Origin: Opitutales bacterium
GTDB lineage: Bacteria > Verrucomicrobiota > Verrucomicrobiia > Opitutales > UBA2987
Direction of reading: 5' to 3'
Length of the DNA: 64,000 nt
NCBI GenBank assembly: GCA_021772515.1
Contig: JAJFLU010000005.1
Span: 1-64,000, forward strand
The notes beneath the pieces were generated by a model, which was not told the origin of the DNA, did not search any database, and saw nothing but the letters and a program-made list of their open reading frames with translations. The translations under genes were made by a program, and so were the position numbers. This document shows positions 55,599 to 64,000 of the stretch, one piece after another; positions within the stretch are counted from its first letter, which is position 1; every line of letters begins with the position of its first letter.

Positions 55599-56507
55599 AT
55601 GGCCCGAAGTTGCTCATTGGTAACAATTGGGCAAAGCGCCATTTTTCTTTTCCTGCTCTTCTACAGCCAGGGAACCGCCGGGATTTTGACGGCAGCCGAC
55701 CCGTTGCAGCCTCAACCAAATATCTCGCAGACAGCAGAAAAATTGGAACAGCTTGTCGAGGGGGAAAAAATACTGAACGATTTTCGACGGCAGCGCTTGG
55801 GCGGGGATTACAGTTTCAAATTTGAATTGAAACATATGCCACGGCGAGGCGCGATCACACGCTACAGAGGTCAGCTTTGGGGCACATGGGGCGATACCGG
55901 CGCTCGCACGAGAGTTTTGATTCCCGGAGCCGACGATGCAAAGGACTTTTCCATGCTCGTCCATAACGGACCGGAGCCAAAGGTATGGAGCGTTGTTGGC
56001 GAAAGCAACCCGCCCTCGGTTAGAGAATTGGATGGGGCGGAATTATTTGAACCGTTATTGCCGGGATTGATAATCACTCCCTTCGACTTGCAAATGCCCT
56101 TCATTTATTGGCCCAAATATGTTTTTGAAGGAACGTCCAAAAAGTTGGGTCGCACGCTCTTCGCATTTTTGATGTATCCCCCGGAAGCAACGGCGACAAC
56201 AAATCCGGAACTGGGCGCGGTGAGAATTTTTCTGGAGGAAAAAAGTCGGCAATGGTTAAAAGCAGAATTGGTCGACAAGGAAGGACAGCCACTCAAGTCC
56301 TTTAAAATTATCAGTGTAAAAAAAATCGGAGATGAAGGATTTCCAAAGGCAATCGATTTTCTTGATGAGAAAACACGCTCGAAAACCCGTTTCCGAATAA
56401 CCGCCGCCGTCCTCGGTCAAAATTTTGCCAAGGATCTTTTTCAGCCTGAGTATTTGACTGAGGAGGTTCCAGTTGTAGCGGATAAAGCCTTCACTTATCT
56501 GAAATAG
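55599..56507 (+). CDS. Exported protein, lipoprotein-sorting (LolA/LolB-like) fold possible
   Basis: A 302-residue protein of uncertain family. The ATG at 55599 gives a signal-peptide-like start (MARSCSLVTIGQSAIFLFLL); an ATG at 55524 would overlap secG. The body alternates beta strands: DYSFKFELKHMPRRGAITRY, RGQLWGTWGD, then TRVLIPG and IITPFDLQMPFIYW, in the manner of the outer-membrane lipoprotein-sorting superfamily. FLDEKTRSKTRFRI and the C-terminus fit that too. This is a fold impression, not a motif proof. It is the last gene before a 477-bp AT-rich gap. Confidence 0.6.
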   Translation: MARSCSLVTIGQSAIFLFLLFYSQGTAGILTAADPLQPQPNISQTAEKLEQLVEGEKILNDFRRQRLGGDYSFKFELKHMPRRGAITRYRGQLWGTWGDTGARTRVLIPGADDAKDFSMLVHNGPEPKVWSVVGESNPPSVRELDGAELFEPLLPGLIITPFDLQMPFIYWPKYVFEGTSKKLGRTLFAFLMYPPEATATTNPELGAVRIFLEEKSRQWLKAELVDKEGQPLKSFKIISVKKIGDEGFPKAIDFLDEKTRSKTRFRITAAVLGQNFAKDLFQPEYLTEEVPVVADKAFTYLK

Positions 56508-56984
56508 ATTCGACGTTAGTTATCAATCAATTTCTGGAACCCCTGACCAAATGCGCTATCGAATCGGAAATAAAATCTGGTAACGTTAGACAGAAATTCG
56601 GTTTTTCAAAAACCCTACGATTGAAGGATTTTTCTCAACAACATTTTCCGTATATTTCGGAAAAAGATTTTTGTTGATATTTTTCAAAGAACCGTTAATT
56701 TTCTGCATTAATTTTTATTTACAGAGAAAACGTTTCGATAATCAAAGTGTTAATAACGTTTTTATTTTTTAAGAAAAAAAACTCACTGCGGGCCGCCCAA
56801 GAAGATTATTTTTATAGCGGGTCTGAACTTAAATTTTTGTTAACCGAATCCACGAAAAATCAAGAAACGTTTCGGTCGACTCCACTTTTGAGATAAAAAA
56901 TAAATCCAAGACTTAAATCTGGATTTTAAAAGTATCTACGAACAATTTCCTGAAATAACCCTAACAATAAATAGTAAGTTAATC
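56508..56984. other. AT-rich intergenic region upstream of the H1-like gene
   Basis: No gene is visible in these 477 bases. The sequence is strongly AT-rich from about 56600, with many A and T tracts, consistent with a bent promoter region. The 10-mer AAACGTTTCG occurs twice (56728-56737 and 56865-56874); the second lies inside a perfect palindrome GAAACGTTTC (56864-56873), and a third AACGTT occurs at 56755. These could be operator sites for the H1-like gene; evidence is only their repetition and symmetry. Confidence 0.45.
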
Positions 56985-57710
56985 ATGGTAAAAAAGAAAT
57001 CCTCAGCGAAAAAAGTAGCGAAGAAAAAGGCGCCAGCCAAAAAGGTCGCTAAAAAGAAAGCTCCCGCCAAAAAGGTGGCCAAGAAAAAGGCACCGGCCAA
57101 AAAGAAGGTAGCCAAGAAGAAAGCGCCTGCAAAGAAGGTGACCAAAAAGAAAGCGCCCGCTAAAAAGGTCGCCAAGAAAAAGGCTCCGGCCAAAAAGGTC
57201 GCTAAAAAGAAAGCGCCCGCCAAGAAGGTTGCTAAGAAAAAGGCTCCGGCTAAAAAGAAGGTAGCCAAGAAGAAAGCGCCTGCAAAGAAGGTGACCAAAA
57301 AGAAAGTGCCCGCTAAAAAGAAAGCGCCCGCCAAGAAGGTTGCCAAGAAAAAGGCACCGGCCAAAAGGGTTGCTAAGAAGAAAGCGCCCGCTAAAAAGGT
57401 CGCCAAGAAAAAAGCTCCGGCCAAAAAGGTAGCTAAAAAGAAAGCGCCCGCCAAAAAGGTTGCCAAGAAAAAGGCTCCGGCGAAAAAGAAAGTAGCCAAA
57501 AAGGTCGCGAAAAAGAAAGCGCCCGCCAAGAAGGTGGCCAAGAAAAAGGCTCCGGCCAAAAAGAAAGCGCCCGCTAAAAAAGTAGCTAAAAAGAAGGTAG
57601 CCAAAAAGAAGGTTGCTAAAAAGAAAGCGCCTACAAAGAAGGTTGCTAAGAAAAAGGCTCCGGCTAAAAAGAAGGCACCGGCTAAGAAAAAAGCCCGCCG
57701 GAAGAAGTAA
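56985..57710 (+). CDS. Histone H1-like Lys/Ala/Pro-repeat protein
   Basis: A 241-residue protein made almost wholly of Lys, Ala, Pro and Val in the units KKAPAKK and KKVAKKK. It has the composition of the linker-histone C-terminal tail and of chlamydial Hc2-type proteins, without a globular domain. It should bind and compact DNA through charge. The DNA is a highly repetitive array of codons for these units, so length probably varies between strains. A long A/T-rich leader precedes it, and a PLP aminotransferase follows on the same strand. Confidence 0.85.
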   Translation: MVKKKSSAKKVAKKKAPAKKVAKKKAPAKKVAKKKAPAKKKVAKKKAPAKKVTKKKAPAKKVAKKKAPAKKVAKKKAPAKKVAKKKAPAKKKVAKKKAPAKKVTKKKVPAKKKAPAKKVAKKKAPAKRVAKKKAPAKKVAKKKAPAKKVAKKKAPAKKVAKKKAPAKKKVAKKVAKKKAPAKKVAKKKAPAKKKAPAKKVAKKKVAKKKVAKKKAPTKKVAKKKAPAKKKAPAKKKARRKK

Positions 57711-57859
57711 TCCCGCTATTTGCTTGCTTGCTCTGTAGAGGTGTTTTCCGGGTTCATAAGATCCGGACAATTTGTCTTTTCCATTTGCCAATTGCTTTTT
57801 AGTTGGTAAGCCTGCGTGGCTTTTCTTCAAAAGCACTTCACATCAGGATTATAAACAAA

Positions 57860-59053
57860 ATGGATACCAGTAATTTCAAATTGTCTGTCTGGGCGGACAA
57901 TATCACTCCCTCCCCAACTCTAGCGGTCACGGCACGGGCTAAAGCTCTAAAAGCTGCCGGGCAGGATATTTGCGGGTTCGGCGCGGGCGAACCCGATTTC
58001 GACACACCGGATTTTATCAAGGATGCCTGTCGGAAAGCCCTCAACGAGGGACAGACGAAATACATCCCGGCACCCGGTTTGCCCGAACTGAGGGCTGTTT
58101 TGGCGGAAAAATACACCAACGAAAACGGAATCGAGGGCCTGAGCGCCGAGAACATTGTGACCAGCCCCGGCGGTAAATATTCCTGCCACCTGGCAATCCA
58201 GTCAGTTTGCGGTCCCGGTGACGAAGTCCTCATAGCGGCCCCCTACTGGGTGAGCTATCCCGAAATGGCGAAGTTATGTGGCGCAAATCCAACGGTGGTT
58301 TCGGCCAAAGATTCAACCGGTTTCAAGGTTTCTCCCGAGCAACTGGACGCCGCCATCACGGACCGCACGCGGCTGTTCATTTTGAATAGTCCCTCAAACC
58401 CGACCGGAGCAGTTTACAATCGCGAGGAACTCGAGGGGCTCATGGAAGTCGTTCTGAGGCGAGATATCCTGCTGATGTCCGATGAGATTTACGAGTACCT
58501 GCTCTACGATGGCGTCACCCACCACAGTCCGGCGAGTTTCAGTAAAGAGGCCGCAGCGCACACCATTACAGTGAGCGGTTTCAGCAAAACATTTTCCATG
58601 ACCGGATGGCGGCTGGGCACACTTGCCGCCCGCAAGGAGATCGCCAAAGCCGTTTCGAGCATCCAGAGCCACACCACGTCAAACGCCACCACCTTCGCCC
58701 AATTCGGCGCTTTGGCGGCAATGAAGAACAAGGAACAATCGCGACAGGAGATCGATAAAATGCTGACCGCTTTTGACCGGCGGCGAAATTTGATGCTCGA
58801 TGGGCTCGGCGAAATTCCCGGTATTACCTGCCAACGCGCTCAGGGCGCTTTTTATCTTTTCCCCAATATCTCTTCTTTCAATTTGAAATCGAATGACTTT
58901 TCCGCCCGCCTGCTGGAAGATGAGAAAGTGGCCGTGGTTCCGGGGATCGCTTTCGGCGATGATGACTGTGTCCGGCTGAGTTATGCCACCTCCGATGACA
59001 TTATCGAAAAAGGCCTTTCACGACTGAAAAATTTCTGCCAGAGACTGGCTTAA
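57860..59053 (+). CDS. Aspartate aminotransferase-like class I aminotransferase
   Basis: A 397-residue PLP enzyme. The ATG at 57860 ([20 protein letters not shown]) is preferred over 57803, which adds unrelated residues. [40 protein letters not shown] and the Schiff-base lysine K243 in [14 protein letters not shown] are typical of the aspartate aminotransferase subgroup Ib (aspC/aatA). It links aspartate and glutamate with their keto acids. The next gene, icd, lies 33 bp downstream, so nitrogen and TCA steps are co-expressed. Confidence 0.9.
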   Translation: MDTSNFKLSVWADNITPSPTLAVTARAKALKAAGQDICGFGAGEPDFDTPDFIKDACRKALNEGQTKYIPAPGLPELRAVLAEKYTNENGIEGLSAENIVTSPGGKYSCHLAIQSVCGPGDEVLIAAPYWVSYPEMAKLCGANPTVVSAKDSTGFKVSPEQLDAAITDRTRLFILNSPSNPTGAVYNREELEGLMEVVLRRDILLMSDEIYEYLLYDGVTHHSPASFSKEAAAHTITVSGFSKTFSMTGWRLGTLAARKEIAKAVSSIQSHTTSNATTFAQFGALAAMKNKEQSRQEIDKMLTAFDRRRNLMLDGLGEIPGITCQRAQGAFYLFPNISSFNLKSNDFSARLLEDEKVAVVPGIAFGDDDCVRLSYATSDDIIEKGLSRLKNFCQRLA

Positions 59054-59086
59054 ATAATTGCGAATCTAAGAAAAACAAAAAGATAT

Positions 59087-60328
59087 ATGAACAACTCCGA
59101 GCAGCCCGAGCGAAAGGGCGATAAAATTACCATTGAAAATGGAATCCTGAATGTGCCCGATCGGCCCGCCGTTCCCTTCATCGAGGGAGATGGCATCGGT
59201 CCCGATATTTGGGCCGCCTCCCAGCGGGTTTTCGATGCGGCGGTTGAAAAGGCCTACGGGGGCAGCCGCTCAATCGAATGGTTTGAAGTTTTGGCGGGTG
59301 AAAAATCCTTCAAGGAAAACGGTAATTGGCTGCCCACGGAAACGCTGAACGATTTTCGCGAATATCTGGTGGGAATCAAGGGCCCCTTAACGACCCCGGT
59401 CGGCGGAGGCATACGCTCACTCAACGTGGCGCTGCGGCAGGAGCTCGATCTCTTTGTCTGCCTGCGCCCGGTCCGTTATTTTCGCGGGGTGCAAAGTCCC
59501 GTCAAAAAACCCGAGGCCGTTGACATGGTTATTTTTCGCGAAAACACCGAGGATATTTATGCCGGAATTGAGTTTCGCGCGGGCACCGAGGATGCCGAGA
59601 AACTGAAGGCATTTTTAAAGGAAAATTTCGGCGATCTGTATACTAAAGTGCGATTTCCCGATACGGCGGGGTTTGGTCTCAAACCGGTTTCCCAAGAAGG
59701 CACGGCCCGTCTCGTTCGCGCGGCCATAAAATTCGCAATCGAACAAAAGCGCAAAAGCGTTACCTTTGTTCACAAGGGCAACATCATGAAATTCACTGAG
59801 GGCGCCTTCCGTGATTGGGGTTATGAGTTAGCCAAAGAAGAATTCGGCGCGAAGGAAATCGATGGCGGCCCCTGGTGTGAGCTCGAAAGCGGGCTGATCA
59901 TCAAGGATGTCATCGCGGACGCTTTTTTGCAGCAAATCCTCACCCGCCCCGCCGACTACGATGTGGTAGCGACTCTCAATCTCAACGGCGATTATATTTC
60001 GGATGCCCTCGCTGCCGAGGTCGGCGGAATCGGCATCGCCCCGGGAGGAAATATCAATTACGTAACGGGACATGCCATTTTCGAAGCCACCCACGGAACC
60101 GCTCCAAAATACACGGGCCTGGACAAAGTGAATCCGGGCTCGGTCATACTTTCGGGTGAACTGATGCTGCGTTACTTCGGATGGAATGAGGCCGCCGATC
60201 TCATCGTCAAGGGAATTGAAGCCGCCATCAGCTCAAAAGTGGTGACCTATGATCTCGCCCGCCTGATGGAAGACCCGACCGAAGTAAAATGCTCGGCCTT
60301 CGGAACCGCAATTATAGAAAATATGTGA
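59087..60328 (+). CDS. icd: Isocitrate dehydrogenase (NADP-dependent type)
   Basis: A 413-residue TCA-cycle enzyme converting isocitrate to 2-oxoglutarate and CO2. [12 protein letters not shown] begins the fold, [20 protein letters not shown] holds the phosphorylatable serine and isocitrate-binding arginines, and [14 protein letters not shown] and [19 protein letters not shown] follow. The length and the E. coli-like pattern ([11 protein letters not shown]) favour the NADP form. It lies 33 bp after the aminotransferase on the same strand and converges with the nucleoside hydrolase gene. Confidence 0.93.
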   Translation: MNNSEQPERKGDKITIENGILNVPDRPAVPFIEGDGIGPDIWAASQRVFDAAVEKAYGGSRSIEWFEVLAGEKSFKENGNWLPTETLNDFREYLVGIKGPLTTPVGGGIRSLNVALRQELDLFVCLRPVRYFRGVQSPVKKPEAVDMVIFRENTEDIYAGIEFRAGTEDAEKLKAFLKENFGDLYTKVRFPDTAGFGLKPVSQEGTARLVRAAIKFAIEQKRKSVTFVHKGNIMKFTEGAFRDWGYELAKEEFGAKEIDGGPWCELESGLIIKDVIADAFLQQILTRPADYDVVATLNLNGDYISDALAAEVGGIGIAPGGNINYVTGHAIFEATHGTAPKYTGLDKVNPGSVILSGELMLRYFGWNEAADLIVKGIEAAISSKVVTYDLARLMEDPTEVKCSAFGTAIIENM

Positions 60329-60381
60329 TTTTAGGCGAAGTCGAAGGTTTTCCAAACGGTCTTAAATTAGAGAAAATTTAT

Positions 60382-61347
60382 CTACTGGAGCAGGCTGTAG
60401 AGGAGCGCCTTCCAGCGACTCACGTCAAATTTCCAGCAGACGGTGGCGTTTGGCTCGCGGGGTCCATCGGGGCACCATACGTCGCAGTTACGTTCGTCAT
60501 TGGCGACATTTAACTGGTCCACCACGGTCATGCCGCGCGTAAATTCACCTTGGGTTTCGATTTCCACGAGGTGACGGCTGCTTTCGGTGCAGATCGACGG
60601 ATCGAGGGCGATGGCCATCGTTGTGGGATCGGGCAGGGAAATGCCGATTTCTCCCGATTGAATCCGGTTGGCCTCCATGGCAGTTCGGTTGCAATCGATG
60701 GTAAAATGGCCGTAGGGGGTGTCGAAACCGCGAACAAGTTCGATATCTTGGAGGAAGAGATTGGCCTCCCCACGGCAGAGGTGCCAGCCCACCATCTCGA
60801 TCGGCATTCCTGAGCGAAACACGATTTGCGCGGCCTCGGGATCGACCCAGATATTGTATTCCGCAGCCGGGGTGACATTTCCCACCATGCAGGGGGCGCC
60901 GCCCATGATTACGCATCGCTTTACCCGGTTGGCCAAGTCAGGCTGACGCTTCAGGGCCAGAGCAATGTTGGTCAATGGCCCCAAAGTGATCAGTTCGATA
61001 TCCGAATCGCTGCTCAAAATATCGATAAGGGCATCAACCGCATGGGTGGACTCCGCCGCGCGTTTTGCGGGTGGATAGTTTTGTTCGCCCATCCCGTCTT
61101 TGCCGTGAAACCACTCGGCAAACTCCGCTTTTCGGGTCAGCGGCTTGTCGGCCCCCGCATAAACGGGCACTTGGGAGCCGCATAGCTCTGCCGTCACCAG
61201 CGCATTGGCGACCCCTTGGGCGAGCGGCACGTTTCCACTCACCACCGTGATGGCGACAACTTCCACATCGGGGTGGCGCAGGGCCATGAGAAGGGCCACG
61301 GCATCATCCGAGGCAGTGTCCGTATCGATTAAAAATTTTCGGCTCAT
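60382..61347 (-). CDS. Inosine-uridine preferring nucleoside hydrolase family protein
   Basis: A 321-residue enzyme that hydrolyses the N-glycosidic bond of ribonucleosides. The calcium-binding cluster is DTDTASDDAVAL at 7-18, and PAAEYNIWVDPEAAQIVF is the second signature. The ATG at 61347 (MSRKFLIDTD) is chosen because the family starts immediately before the DTD motif; a start at 61407 adds 20 unrelated residues. The C-terminus (NVANDERNCDVWCPD) is less conserved. It precedes no other gene on its strand but follows a HAD phosphatase, and the two may act together in nucleoside salvage. Confidence 0.87.
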   Translation of the reverse strand: MSRKFLIDTDTASDDAVALLMALRHPDVEVVAITVVSGNVPLAQGVANALVTAELCGSQVPVYAGADKPLTRKAEFAEWFHGKDGMGEQNYPPAKRAAESTHAVDALIDILSSDSDIELITLGPLTNIALALKRQPDLANRVKRCVIMGGAPCMVGNVTPAAEYNIWVDPEAAQIVFRSGMPIEMVGWHLCRGEANLFLQDIELVRGFDTPYGHFTIDCNRTAMEANRIQSGEIGISLPDPTTMAIALDPSICTESSRHLVEIETQGEFTRGMTVVDQLNVANDERNCDVWCPDGPREPNATVCWKFDVSRWKALLYSLLQ

Positions 61348-61396
61348 AAGTTTATTTCGTAGATTCTGGTTAAAATGGTTATTCTTAAGTGTTCTT

Positions 61397-62272
61397 TCAA
61401 CCATCAATCCAGGGAATGTTTTCCAGTTTCAATAGCGAATTTACGATACCGACGCTTGGATTTCCCTCCAAGAGTTCCGGGCCGCCCATTCCGTTTTCTG
61501 AAACGAGCCATGCGCCCCGGGCCACACCGAGTTCAAGGAGCGGGAGGACGTCATCGGACAGGTTGTCGCCGACAGCGAGGGTTTGGGATAAATCGATTTT
61601 TCGCCCCAATTTGGTTTCGAAATCCTGGAGCACACGCGTGAAAAACCGGGCATCCGGTTTGCCGATTGGATCGCCGACGCTCACATCGTGTTCTTCAAAG
61701 TCGAGTTCCCGCAAAATTGTCATGCGATTCATTTTTCGCCGAACGGCATTTTGCGGGTTGTAAACAAAAGTCTGCTCCCGCTCGTTGAAATCGAGAAATC
61801 CGTCACTGGCCGTGGCAAGGTGAATCGCGACTCCGGCCTTCCGGTGGCCTTCCAGAGCCTCGGCCACATCGGACCTGTTTTTCGATTCCTTGGTCAGGGC
61901 CGCCCAATAGGGATCCAAAGCCGCGTCGATCAACGTCTTCGTAACGGGTATGCCATTTTTTTCCAGAGCGATGGCCAAGAGGGTTTCCCGCGACCATAGT
62001 TTCAATTCCCAACCCTCACAGAGAACGCCCGCCTGCCAGTTTTCGATGCGGCCCTTGAGCGTTTGGAAATCTTCGTGGAGCACACCGGCGTCGGCTTTGG
62101 CCTGTTTGGTCAGGTTTTCGTAATTACTTTTGAAATCGCTCCGCACCCGATCGCCGCTTTCAGATCCCAATTGCTCCGAAAGCGCGATTCCGAGGGCAGA
62201 TTCGGCAAAAGGAGCCGCATTGATCGTATCGATAATGACATTATCTACGTCGAAAATAATAAATTTGCTCAT
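61397..62272 (-). CDS. HAD superfamily hydrolase
   Basis: A 291-residue haloacid-dehalogenase-type phosphatase. Motif I is FDVDNVIIDT at 6-15, with the nucleophile Asp and the second Asp two residues later. A helical cap follows (about 20-130), then motif II in IHLATASDG and the C-terminal motif with VGDNLSDDVLPLLE. The ATG at 62272 (MSKFIIFDVD) is preferred to the one at 62335, which adds 21 Asn/Tyr-rich residues. It lies 49 bp upstream of the nucleoside hydrolase gene. The phosphate substrate is unknown. Confidence 0.82.
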   Translation of the reverse strand: MSKFIIFDVDNVIIDTINAAPFAESALGIALSEQLGSESGDRVRSDFKSNYENLTKQAKADAGVLHEDFQTLKGRIENWQAGVLCEGWELKLWSRETLLAIALEKNGIPVTKTLIDAALDPYWAALTKESKNRSDVAEALEGHRKAGVAIHLATASDGFLDFNEREQTFVYNPQNAVRRKMNRMTILRELDFEEHDVSVGDPIGKPDARFFTRVLQDFETKLGRKIDLSQTLAVGDNLSDDVLPLLELGVARGAWLVSENGMGGPELLEGNPSVGIVNSLLKLENIPWIDG

Positions 62273-62396
62273 GTAACAATTAAAGTTTAAAGTATTTTCA
62301 CTCTTATAATTATAGGAGTGCGCATTGCAAATCATCTGGAGGGGAGTTTCCTTTTGTGGATAAAGAAAGGGATTTTCTCAACGAACTTATACAATC

Positions 62397-62783
62397 ATGT
62401 CTAATTTGAACAACGCCCGTGTTCTGGTTGTGGACGACGACCCCGTTTTTCGGGAGCTGCTCCTTTGTTTTCTGGAAGACGCCAATTATCAAGTAGATAC
62501 GGTGATCAATGGTTTTCAGGCCGTGGAGAGTTATAGGGTAAACCCCGCCGATTTGGTCATAATGGACATTGTCATGCCGGACAAGGAAGGGCTCGAAACC
62601 ATTATTGAATTAAGAAAAAAATACCCGGAGGTGAAAATAATCGCAATTTCTGGCGGTGGATCCCACGGCCCCGAAGATTACCTTGATTCCGCTCGTTTAC
62701 TCGGGGTGAAATTCACATTTGCGAAGCCTTTTGAAATGACTGATCTCCTGGAATCGGTCAAAGAGCTGATCGGCCCGAAATAA
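62397..62783 (+). CDS. Single-domain response regulator
   Basis: A 128-residue CheY-like receiver without an output domain. The acidic pocket is D13-D14-D15 in LVVDDDPVFRELL, the phosphoacceptor is D57 in LVIMDIVMPDKEG, and the conserved Ser and Lys occur in IIAISGGG and FAKPFEMTDLL. No histidine kinase gene is close, so its partner is elsewhere. A DnaA-box-like TGTGGATAA lies about 40 bp upstream at 62355, probably by chance. Confidence 0.9.
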   Translation: MSNLNNARVLVVDDDPVFRELLLCFLEDANYQVDTVINGFQAVESYRVNPADLVIMDIVMPDKEGLETIIELRKKYPEVKIIAISGGGSHGPEDYLDSARLLGVKFTFAKPFEMTDLLESVKELIGPK

Positions 62784-62797
62784 CTGCCGAATCCCCT

Positions 62798-63397
62798 TCA
62801 GGTATGCCCGAATCCTTTTTCTTTTTCGTCGGGGTGGAGGCCCAACCGCTCACCCTGTAGTGAGACGCCGAGGCCGAGCACGGTGCGGTTGGCATAGGAG
62901 AAATAGGCCGTGATCTGATTTAAATCGAGGATAGCGGCATCGTCGAGCCCGACCGCACGCAGGGGTTCGATGTCTTTTTCCGCCATTTGGCCGGGCGCGC
63001 GGGTCAATTTGGTCGCGTAGTCGCAGAGGGCCTGTTCTCGCTCCGCTAAAACCGATTCGGAAGCATCTCCCACCGCCGCATCCGCCAATGCCCTGGCTTC
63101 GGACTCACTTCCGATATGGCGGGCGAGTCCTGTCCGATGGTGCTCGACGCAATAATCGCAGCCATTCCAGCGGGAAACACAGACCCCCACCAATTCCCTC
63201 TCTCGAGGGGAAAGGGCATTGGGCAGACTGTGCATGGCGGCCTTGTAGAGTGTCAAATGGGCCTGAAGGGTTCGCGGGCGCAGACTGTGGACTTTGAGGA
63301 CATTATCCACATGGCCATCGGGGGTTTGCACCTGTGAATAAAGAGTTTTCAACGGGCCAGAAGATTCCTCGACTCCAATGGTTTTTATCCAGGTCAT
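62798..63397 (-). CDS. AhpD-like carboxymuconolactone decarboxylase family protein
   Basis: A 199-residue alkylhydroperoxidase-like protein. The active CxxC is C80-D-Y-C83, followed by His86 and His87 in WNGCDYCVEHHRTGL, as in the peroxidase-related branch of the AhpD family. SPRERELVGVCVSRW precedes it. Such proteins reduce peroxides with help of a thiol partner. The gene converges with the response regulator, the stops being 14 bp apart. The C-terminal 20 residues are unconserved. Confidence 0.83.
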   Translation of the reverse strand: MTWIKTIGVEESSGPLKTLYSQVQTPDGHVDNVLKVHSLRPRTLQAHLTLYKAAMHSLPNALSPRERELVGVCVSRWNGCDYCVEHHRTGLARHIGSESEARALADAAVGDASESVLAEREQALCDYATKLTRAPGQMAEKDIEPLRAVGLDDAAILDLNQITAYFSYANRTVLGLGVSLQGERLGLHPDEKEKGFGHT

Positions 63398-63430
63398 AGC
63401 CTTTCCTCTCCAACAGAAAATTTTTGAGAA

Positions 63431-64000
63431 TCATTCATCACGATAAATTTTAACTGTGATATTTCCCTTTTTATCCACCCAACCCCGGTACATGCCCTTG
63501 GTATTGAAAGGCATGGCGATGTTTCCCTTTTTATCGATTGCGACCACCCCGCCGGTTCCCCCAAGGGCCGTTAATTTATCCACTATCACGCGATTGGCAG
63601 CCTCTTGCAGTGACAGCCCTTTATATTGCATCAAGGCCGAAATGTCGTGGGTAACGACGGCTCGGATGAAATACTCCCCGTGTCCGGTGGCAGAAACCGC
63701 GCAGGTTTCATTGTTGGCATAGGTGCCTGCGCCGATCAGGGGCGAATCGCCGATTCTCCCGTATCGTTTGTTGGTCATTCCACCGGTCGAGGTGCCAGCG
63801 GCGAGATTTCCGAACTTGTCGAGCGCAGCCGCTCCCACCGTGCCGTGTTTTTTATCAGGGCTTTTCTCCGGTTCGCCCAAATTTTCCCGTGCTTTGACTT
63901 TTTGGAGGGATTTCCAGCGTCTTTCGGTGTAAAAATAATCCGGATCGACGATTTCGAGCCCCTGCCCGCGGGCAAAGGTATCCGCTCCCTCACCGGATAA
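63431..64000 (-). CDS. Isoaspartyl peptidase/L-asparaginase (Ntn hydrolase), 5' end beyond the window
   Basis: The C-terminal 189 codons of a gene that continues past base 64000. HGTVGAAALDKFGNLAAGTS contains the autocleavage threonine that becomes the nucleophile of the beta subunit. MTNKRYGRIGDSPLIGAGTY and GGTGGVVAIDKKGNIAMPFN are typical of plant-type asparaginases and isoaspartyl peptidases, which remove beta-aspartyl residues or deaminate asparagine. The seen part includes the end of the alpha chain (DPDYFYTERRWKSLQKVK). The signal peptide status cannot be judged. Confidence 0.88.
   Translation of the reverse strand, partial: LSGEGADTFARGQGLEIVDPDYFYTERRWKSLQKVKARENLGEPEKSPDKKHGTVGAAALDKFGNLAAGTSTGGMTNKRYGRIGDSPLIGAGTYANNETCAVSATGHGEYFIRAVVTHDISALMQYKGLSLQEAANRVIVDKLTALGGTGGVVAIDKKGNIAMPFNTKGMYRGWVDKKGNITVKIYRDE

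Noticed and set aside
56936-57604. Hydrophobic open frame of FLATFLAGAF repeats on the minus strand
   Set aside because: It is the exact antisense of the lysine-rich H1-like gene; the repeat codons forbid stops on both strands.

Overview
The window looks like a chromosomal segment of a Gram-negative member of the PVC group, most likely Verrucomicrobiota. This is inferred from the combination of an exosortase fused to its EpsI domain, a pyrophosphate-type phosphofructokinase, a lysine-rich histone H1-like protein, thrombospondin-type-3 surface proteins, many PIN-type toxins, and interspersed repeats of the kind common in that phylum. No rRNA or other strict phylogenetic marker is present, so the assignment is tentative. 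Core genes are GC-rich; several islands are clearly AT-rich.

Layout. 0.4-2.9 kb: aldehyde dehydrogenase and a 2-hydroxyacid dehydrogenase. 2.9-6.6 kb (minus): a three-gene operon for a membrane-anchored TPR protein and two exported low-complexity proteins. 6.9-8.3 kb: asnS. 8.5-11.1 kb: accessory patch with a VapBC toxin-antitoxin pair and a three-gene module of unknown function built around a TIGR04255-type protein. 11.4-14.6 kb: adenylosuccinate lyase, PPi-phosphofructokinase and a small basic protein. 14.9-20.2 kb: a segment bounded by two tRNA-Glu genes (anticodons CTC and TTC) that differ at one base; it holds a large thioredoxin-domain (DUF255) protein and AT-rich small membrane and VOC genes. 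20.4-24.0 kb: the rpmH-rnpA-yidD-yidC-yebC block. 24.2-32.2 kb: an AT-rich polysaccharide island with two glycosyltransferase types, a sulfotransferase, an FkbM methyltransferase, an O-antigen ligase-like protein and a flippase. 32.3-38.7 kb: exosortase, SYLF protein, cytidine deaminase, second FkbM enzyme and two secreted surface proteins, one broken at a G9 tract.

38.7-41.3 kb: lysine 2,3-aminomutase and a divergent ArsR regulator share a palindromic operator candidate and are bracketed by two about 225-bp direct repeat blocks. 41.3-45.9 kb: a divergent metabolic locus, with an isochorismatase-VOC fusion and a tautomerase on one side, and an enolase-superfamily enzyme, an octopine-dehydrogenase-family enzyme and a dipicolinate-synthase-A-like protein on the other. 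46.1-48.7 kb: AT-richer accessory genes (small protein plus retropepsin-like protease, GNAT, VapBC45-like pair) separated by a relic of the dipicolinate-synthase-A-like gene 3' end. 48.9-56.5 kb: housekeeping run alaR-alaT-der-fmt-LysM-parB-secG. 57-64 kb: H1-like protein, aspartate aminotransferase, isocitrate dehydrogenase, nucleoside hydrolase, HAD phosphatase, lone response regulator, AhpD-like protein and a partial isoaspartyl peptidase.

The best candidates for undescribed biology are the TIGR04255 three-gene module (9.4-11.1 kb), the enolase/octopine-DH/DpaA-like operon (42.8-45.9 kb) with its displaced 3' relic at 47.4 kb, and the kamA-arsR cassette between repeats. All functional calls rest on reading the translated sequences and on remembered family features; no database search was run.
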